DNA of 64,000 bases from Clostridia bacterium (lineage in GTDB: Bacteria; Bacillota; Clostridia; Christensenellales; Aristaeellaceae), in NCBI GenBank assembly GCA_017447185.1, contig JAFSOC010000041.1, forward strand, positions 24,897-88,896. Direction: 5' to 3'. Shown here piece by piece: positions 59,066-64,000 of the stretch. A program made the position numbers and the translations under genes. The notes beneath the pieces were generated by a model. It saw only the letters and a list, made by a program, of their open reading frames with translations, had not been told where the DNA came from and made no database searches. Positions within the stretch are counted from its first letter, which is position 1. The number at the start of each line of letters is the position of its first letter.

Positions 59066-59311
59066 TCAGCGGGGGATGTAAATGTAGCGTCCCCTGCTGA
59101 TGTCGTTTTCGTTGGGGATAAGTCCGACATTGGCTTCCATGATCTTGGCGACGGTGGTTTTGAACCGCTTGGCCAGTTTGCCCAGGGTATCGCCCTTCTC
59201 GATCTGGTAGCAGATGAAGCCTTCCTTGCGGGGCAGGATCTCCTTGGAGCCGCCCTTGCCGCCACCGATACCTTCGAGTTCTTCCAGATTCAGTTCTTTC
59301 ATGTTGTCCAT
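59066..59311 (-). CDS. Small LysM protein with double-glycine leader
   Basis: An 81-residue protein. Residues ~1-20 (MDNMKELNLEELEGIGGG) look like a bacteriocin-type double-glycine leader: a conserved ELNLEELEGI helix ending in Gly-Gly, the usual cut site of C39-peptidase ABC exporters. Residues ~35-81 are a LysM domain (GDTLGKLAKRFKTTVAKIMEAN, IYIPR) for binding N-acetylglucosamine-containing glycans such as peptidoglycan. No Sec signal is present. ATG at 59311 has AAGGGAG eight bases upstream; a TTG two codons earlier is too close. It has its own promoter and terminator. The matching exporter is not in this window. Confidence 0.87.
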   Translation of the reverse strand: MDNMKELNLEELEGIGGGKGGSKEILPRKEGFICYQIEKGDTLGKLAKRFKTTVAKIMEANVGLIPNENDISRGRYIYIPR

Positions 59312-59427
59312 GCTCAACGCTCCCTTACCGTTTCATTTTCTATTTGCAGCGCCCGGCGGGCGGTTGCATCTGTTTATACGCATCAGATCCGCAGGATGGC
59401 GGCGAATACAGTGACGATTCTGTTAAG

Positions 59428-59456
59428 ATTATACTACAAAATATTACATTTTTCCA
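59428..59456 (-). promoter_or_regulatory. Promoter of the LysM gene
   Basis: Read on the minus strand: TGGAAA (59451-59456), 17-base spacer, TATAAT (59428-59433), giving a leader of about 110 bases. Confidence 0.65.
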
Positions 59457-59602
59457 CTTTTTTCTTTATTGATCAAAATTAATATAAAAACTTTTGTTTC
59501 GGGGCTGCTTTTGTTCTTTACTTTCCCGCATATCACATGGTAAAATATGGGTACCATTCTACACTCCCTCTTAAGAGGACAATTACAGAAAGGAAAGTGC
59601 AT

Positions 59603-62600
59603 ATGAGGAACAACAGGTGGAGAAAGTTTTTGGCAATCACTCTGGCATTGATGATGGCCACCTCGCTCGGACTGAGCAGCGGAGCCCTTCGCGCCAGAGC
59701 GGACGGCGGCGCATATGTCGAGAATGACACAGTGACCATTGAGGGCAATGTGGATTATGTGACCGCCATTGCCGAAAAGGACGAGGTCACGGGAGTGACA
59801 GTTGAAGGGAACGTCGAAAGTAAAATCTTTGAAACAGGCATTGATGTGTCTGCCAGAGATAACGGTTCCGTAACAGTCACAACCGGAGATGTTTCGGCTT
59901 CGAAAGAAAATGACGGTTATCCCGCCGTTGAAGTCCGCACGACCGGTGAAGAAGCCACGGCGGACGTGACGGTTAAGGATGTAACCTCAGGCGATACCGC
60001 CCTTTATGTATATAACAACGGCGGTGAGATTGACCTGGAGACCGGCGCGCTCAGCGTAGCGGCAAATGACGGTGAGAGCGAAATGGCAATCGGCCCGCTC
60101 AACACAACGACCGGAGTTGATCTAACCTCCGGCGCTGAAACTTATTCAGAAAGCGCAACTGCGGAAGAATTTGCAGCGGCAGTGTCCGGAGAACCGGATG
60201 ACGTATGGACCAGTGAACCTCCGGAAAATCTGCTTCCGGGAGTGACGTACCTTGTCAGGAGCGAGACATTTATTCTGGAGGACGGAACGAGGTATCAACA
60301 CGATTATTGGAGTGACGGCACAGAGACATACGTAAAATGGTGGAGAACTGTGCTGCCTGCGGATACGGACGTTCAGATCGGCGGCAATGTGGCGGTTGTC
60401 GGAACAGAGGACAATAATCAGGTGATTGGTATTGACGCAGAGGTTCGATACTCCGATCAGACGGCAACCGTTGTTGTCGAAGGCGGCGTCTCTGTGGATA
60501 ATCAGGGAGAGAACGGCAGCGCGGAAGGTATCCGTCTTTTTACAAACTATGAGGAAGAAACCGGCACTGCAACAATCGCAGTCGGGGAAGATATTACTGT
60601 AACGGGAGAAGGCTATGTCAACGGCATCAGTGTTACTGCCGGAGACGGAAATGCCGCGGTGCTGACCGGTGATGTGAACGTTAGCGGACAGAATGGCCAG
60701 GGGGCCCGGATTACCGCCGAGGACGGTAATGCAATTCTGGTTGCAGGAGACATCAGCATGACCAGTGAAAATTACGGCACCGGCCTTTCCACGAACCTGT
60801 ACGGCGACGGTAATATCACCGCGAATACCGGGGACATTATCTACTCGAATACGGGTGATTATCCCTCCGGCAACGCTTTGTCCGTTTATATATACAACGA
60901 CAGCGAGGAAGCCGGTAAAACCGGAAGTGTCACTGTAATGACCGGCAATATCGCTTCCGATGCGGACGGCGTGAGCATCAACAGTTATACCAACAACGCG
61001 GATGTGACTGTCGGCAATGTGGATTCCATTGATGAGGCTGTCAACGTTTGGGCTTACAAAGACGCAACGGTTTCGCTTACCACCGGGGATATTACGAGCG
61101 ACCGCGGGAGCGCGGTGGATGTTTACAACTTCGGCGACAATACCGACGTAACCGTTAACACCGGCGATATTACTTTCGGCATCAATCCGGAAGATTACTG
61201 GACCAGCGGCCTGTATGTGAGCGTTGAAGGTGAAGGCAAATCCGAGGTTACTGCCGGCGATGTGACAGGAACCGTCATAAACGGCGGCAACGGAGCTGTG
61301 TCGGAAAGGGTTACCGGCGGCACCGCAACGGTTACCACCGGGGACGTAACCTTAAAGATCGAGAAAGATCCGGAACAGGAGAACGACTATTACTATTCTG
61401 CCGTCAACGTAGACGCGGGAACCTATTACAGCGACGGTGAGCCGGTGATCATCCCCAGTGAAGCAAATCTGACAACCGGCAACGTAACTTCTGACGCTAC
61501 CGGCGTGGATGTTTACAACAACGCCAGCACGGTAAATGTGACGGTCGGCGACGTGAAAGCACAGGATCAGGGTGCAAGCGTCAGCGTTGCCAAAGAGGGA
61601 ATAACCAACTTTACTGCCGGAAACATCACCTCGGAGAACAGCACCGGCGTTTCTGCCTATAACAACGGCGGAACAATAAACGTACAGACAGGGTCGGTTT
61701 CCGGTAAAAACGGTATCAGTGCATACGCCAACAGGGCATCCGACTACGAGTGGATGGATGAGGAAAGCTTCGAGGCGCTGGGCCTTGAAGAACCGACCTA
61801 TATCGGCTCCTGGGTTGATGACGAAGGCATTGTGCACAGCGAGGAAACCTGGGTTGTGGATAATGTGGAATACCGCAGAGTAACCACCGTCTATTCCGAA
61901 GAAGAAGAATGGACCGACTACCAGAAGATCACCTATACCGATGTGGAAGGAACCACCGACGTTGTGGTGAAAGGCGATGTCAGCGCCAGTAATACCGACT
62001 GGGCGAACGGCGCCAATCTTTATGTCAGTTCCGGAAAGCAGGAAGGCGCGATGGCCATTGACGGCGCAGTTACCGCTGTATCCGCTGAATCCGGCGCTCA
62101 GGCTGCCTCTGTCGGCGGCGACAGCAAAGGCGAAGCCGCGCTGCTCATCGACGGGAACGTTTCCGCCACAGGCAAGGACTGGACGAACGGTGTCGGCGTC
62201 AGCGCAGGCAGCGGATCCACCGCCGAAGCGGTTGTCCATGGCGATATATCCGCGACTTCCACGGATGGATTTGGCGTCGGCGTCCAGCTGAGCGCTTCCG
62301 ACGAGAGTACTGTGAATGCGACAGTAGAAGGCGATATCAACGCGACGGGCGAAACCTCTGACGGCGTTGAAACCTTTAATAACGGCGGAACGCTGTCCCT
62401 GACGGTTGTCGGCGATATCACGTCCAATGACACCGGTATCGAAATGAACAGCGGCAACTGGGAAAACGAATATCTCGAGGGTAAGATTGAAGTTGACGAA
62501 TCCGAGCTGACCTACTACAGCATTGACAAAGACGGCAATTATACCTGGAAGGAATACATCCACAAGGACGGCGACAAGGAAATCCACTATGATGAATATG

Positions 62601-63862
62601 GCAACCAGTGGATTCTGAAAACGCCTGAGACGGAGAAGGAAAGCGTTTCCAACATCGACGTGATCGGTGATGTTACCGGCACAGACGAGGCCGTCCTCAT
62701 CAACCTGAATGGCGAAAAGGCCAAGATCAACATGATTGTCGACGGTACCCTGAGCGGCGAAGAAAACGGCGTTGTGCTGAAGGCTCAGACCGTTGCCGAG
62801 AACGTCTCCCTGACTGTCTGGGAGATCAAGCCCAATGAAGACGGCGCAGTTGCGGCCCGCCAGACCAATATCTGGACTGAAGACGCGGAAGGCAAATGGA
62901 CCACTTCCACTGTTGAAGACGAAGAATTTGAAAAGCAGATCCAGTACATTATCCGCGTAGAGCAGCCCAACAAGGGCAGCGTGGATACTGTCGGAACGAC
63001 GGACTACGAAGGATACAAAGTAGCCAAAGAAGGCGATACCGTTACCCTGAAGGTGAACGTGCCCGCCGGCTACCGCCTGAAGAACGCCTATAACGGAACG
63101 GATACAAAGGTTCAGCTGGCGAAGGATGAAAACGGCAATTACTACCTGATCATCCCGCGCGGCGGCGCCGTAACCCTGTCTGTAACGCTGGAGAGGATCC
63201 CGCCGAAGCAGAAGACGGACGAAGAAATCACGGAAGCCGTTGAAGAAGCGATTGCTCAGACCGAGCCGGAAGAAGCGTCCAGCACCAAGGTGGAAGTCCA
63301 GACGGACAGCGAAGGTAAGAAGACGGTAGTGCTCACGCCCGCGGAAACAACCCAGGCTGCCGATGAAACCGCGGCTACGACGGAAGTAGCCGTTTCCAGC
63401 GAACTGATTGACGAGGCCAAGAAGGTCGTCGTGGAGAGCATTGCAGTTGCCAGCAAGAGCGAGAATGTCCAGGTTGTGCTGCAGACTGCCGCAGTCCAGA
63501 AGGTTATGAAGGAAAACGACAGTGCACACCTGATTGTTGACATCGACGAAGATACCAAGCAGACGGAAGAAGCCATTGAGAAGGTTCCGACCGGACTCAA
63601 GGTTCTTGAAGGCGCAGTGCGTATCCAGGTGAAACTGGTCGACAAGGAAGGCAACAGCACCACGCTGGGCACCAACGAAAACATCAAAGTGAGCCTGAAA
63701 CTGGAATATACCGAAGGCCTGAAAATTGTTTACATCGGCAAGGACGGCGCCGCAGTGACGGTCGAACCGATATGGGTCGAAGCGACCGATACTGTCCCGG
63801 GTCATTGGGAAGTACCTTACATGGGCGTTGGCAGCTATATTCCGGTGGTTCCCGAAACCTGA
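59603..63862 (+). CDS. Large secreted repeat protein, likely surface adhesin
   Basis: The 1419-residue protein has a signal peptide (basic MRNNRWRKF, hydrophobic core, cleavage near ARA, residue ~33), then a long array of short beta repeats built on T(T/V)GDV/GNI phrases spaced ~15-25 residues, suggestive of a beta-solenoid. Three Tyr/Trp-rich modules interrupt it (around 60200-60370, 61740-61960 and 62490-62640). Near the C-terminus is an InlB/Flg_new-like unit (62940-63200: QPNKGSVDTVG...VPAGYRLKNAY) and a final beta domain. No LPxTG, SLH or membrane anchor is seen, so attachment is unclear. GAAAGGAAA precedes the ATG. Probably an adhesin or surface layer component. Confidence 0.88.
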   Translation: MRNNRWRKFLAITLALMMATSLGLSSGALRARADGGAYVENDTVTIEGNVDYVTAIAEKDEVTGVTVEGNVESKIFETGIDVSARDNGSVTVTTGDVSASKENDGYPAVEVRTTGEEATADVTVKDVTSGDTALYVYNNGGEIDLETGALSVAANDGESEMAIGPLNTTTGVDLTSGAETYSESATAEEFAAAVSGEPDDVWTSEPPENLLPGVTYLVRSETFILEDGTRYQHDYWSDGTETYVKWWRTVLPADTDVQIGGNVAVVGTEDNNQVIGIDAEVRYSDQTATVVVEGGVSVDNQGENGSAEGIRLFTNYEEETGTATIAVGEDITVTGEGYVNGISVTAGDGNAAVLTGDVNVSGQNGQGARITAEDGNAILVAGDISMTSENYGTGLSTNLYGDGNITANTGDIIYSNTGDYPSGNALSVYIYNDSEEAGKTGSVTVMTGNIASDADGVSINSYTNNADVTVGNVDSIDEAVNVWAYKDATVSLTTGDITSDRGSAVDVYNFGDNTDVTVNTGDITFGINPEDYWTSGLYVSVEGEGKSEVTAGDVTGTVINGGNGAVSERVTGGTATVTTGDVTLKIEKDPEQENDYYYSAVNVDAGTYYSDGEPVIIPSEANLTTGNVTSDATGVDVYNNASTVNVTVGDVKAQDQGASVSVAKEGITNFTAGNITSENSTGVSAYNNGGTINVQTGSVSGKNGISAYANRASDYEWMDEESFEALGLEEPTYIGSWVDDEGIVHSEETWVVDNVEYRRVTTVYSEEEEWTDYQKITYTDVEGTTDVVVKGDVSASNTDWANGANLYVSSGKQEGAMAIDGAVTAVSAESGAQAASVGGDSKGEAALLIDGNVSATGKDWTNGVGVSAGSGSTAEAVVHGDISATSTDGFGVGVQLSASDESTVNATVEGDINATGETSDGVETFNNGGTLSLTVVGDITSNDTGIEMNSGNWENEYLEGKIEVDESELTYYSIDKDGNYTWKEYIHKDGDKEIHYDEYGNQWILKTPETEKESVSNIDVIGDVTGTDEAVLINLNGEKAKINMIVDGTLSGEENGVVLKAQTVAENVSLTVWEIKPNEDGAVAARQTNIWTEDAEGKWTTSTVEDEEFEKQIQYIIRVEQPNKGSVDTVGTTDYEGYKVAKEGDTVTLKVNVPAGYRLKNAYNGTDTKVQLAKDENGNYYLIIPRGGAVTLSVTLERIPPKQKTDEEITEAVEEAIAQTEPEEASSTKVEVQTDSEGKKTVVLTPAETTQAADETAATTEVAVSSELIDEAKKVVVESIAVASKSENVQVVLQTAAVQKVMKENDSAHLIVDIDEDTKQTEEAIEKVPTGLKVLEGAVRIQVKLVDKEGNSTTLGTNENIKVSLKLEYTEGLKIVYIGKDGAAVTVEPIWVEATDTVPGHWEVPYMGVGSYIPVVPET

Positions 63863-63882
63863 TTGAAACCCAAAGGCAACAG

Positions 63883-63915
63883 AAGGGGAGAGCCGAACAG
63901 GCTCTCCCCTTTTTG
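63883..63915 (+). terminator. Rho-independent terminator
   Basis: A 12-bp stem (63883-63894 with 63900-63911), five-base loop and T run, 20 bases after the large repeat protein. The remaining bases to 64000 hold nothing recognised. Confidence 0.9.
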
Positions 63916-64000
63916 AAAGCCGGGGAACAGAAATATTCCAGATTGCCAACCCTGATACCCGCGAGGAAATGGGTTTCGTTTCCTGTTGCGCAGTTCAAAA

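Noticed and set aside
59870-62420. Regular short repeats taken for a CRISPR array or DNA satellite
   Set aside because: The repeats are at protein level (T-G-D-V phrases), vary in DNA sequence and keep one open frame without spacers.
63684-63998. 104-residue minus-strand frame at the right edge
   Set aside because: It overlaps the C-terminus of the large repeat protein and its terminator, is Arg/Pro/Ser-rich and has no family features.

Overview
The window looks like chromosomal DNA of a fairly GC-rich, SD-led member of the Clostridia (Bacillota). Evidence is inferential: strong GGAGG-type ribosome sites, sigma-70 promoters with TTG-type -35 boxes and TATAAT/TAAAAT -10 boxes at 17 bp, YpeB/SH3- and Big_2-type secreted proteins, a butyrate kinase, a Dlt-like locus and many GGDEF/EAL/HD-GYP proteins. 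A gut or rumen butyrate-forming anaerobe would fit, but no marker gene here fixes the genus. No rRNA, tRNA, CRISPR array, insertion sequence or phage gene was seen.

Layout. 1-5.5 kb: a cut-off GAF protein, an APC permease fused to a diguanylate cyclase, a membrane GGDEF protein and a CX5R phosphatase. 5.5-8.3 kb: a D,D-carboxypeptidase and two small secreted proteins (SH3; a conserved secreted domain). 8.4-14.4 kb: a signalling block with a REC/REC/HD-GYP protein, a hybrid histidine kinase and a GGDEF-EAL protein. 14.8-20 kb: a secreted transglutaminase-like protein, a zinc ribbon, a PspC stub and an unusual polar amino-acid ABC transporter (SBPs fused to the permease; ATPase with a GHKL-like tail). 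19.9-26.1 kb: CPBP-like protein, phosphoesterase, EamA transporter, a LytS-type kinase with an XRE-REC regulator, and another GGDEF protein. 26.2-35.5 kb: a dCache-HAMP-SpoIIE phosphatase followed by a Dlt-like set (carrier protein, adenylating enzyme, MBOAT, SGNH-like protein) facing a second adenylating enzyme with an acyltransferase-3. 35.6-41.4 kb: secreted proteins, including Big_2 and SH3 proteins and an exported nitroreductase-like protein. 41.4-47.5 kb: a complete branched-chain amino-acid importer (livKHMGF order) and butyrate kinase. 47.7-55.5 kb: small metabolic and regulatory genes, among them ComB, a second CX5R phosphatase and an XRE-fused SpoT-like HD hydrolase. 55.6-64 kb: a large EAL phosphodiesterase, a peptide-deformylase-like protein lacking the catalytic Glu, a LysM peptide with a double-glycine leader, and a 1419-residue secreted repeat protein.

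Taken together, the window is rich in cyclic-di-GMP turnover (at least six proteins), cell-surface modification, and amino-acid uptake. The most unusual items are the amino-acid transporter with complementary half binding domains and a GHKL-like tail on its ATPase, the two-sided Dlt-like locus, the XRE-SpoT fusion with a palindrome across its promoter, the LysM peptide with a bacteriocin-type leader, and the deformylase-like protein with HLIDH in place of HEIDH. Functions are assigned from motifs read by eye; no database search was possible.
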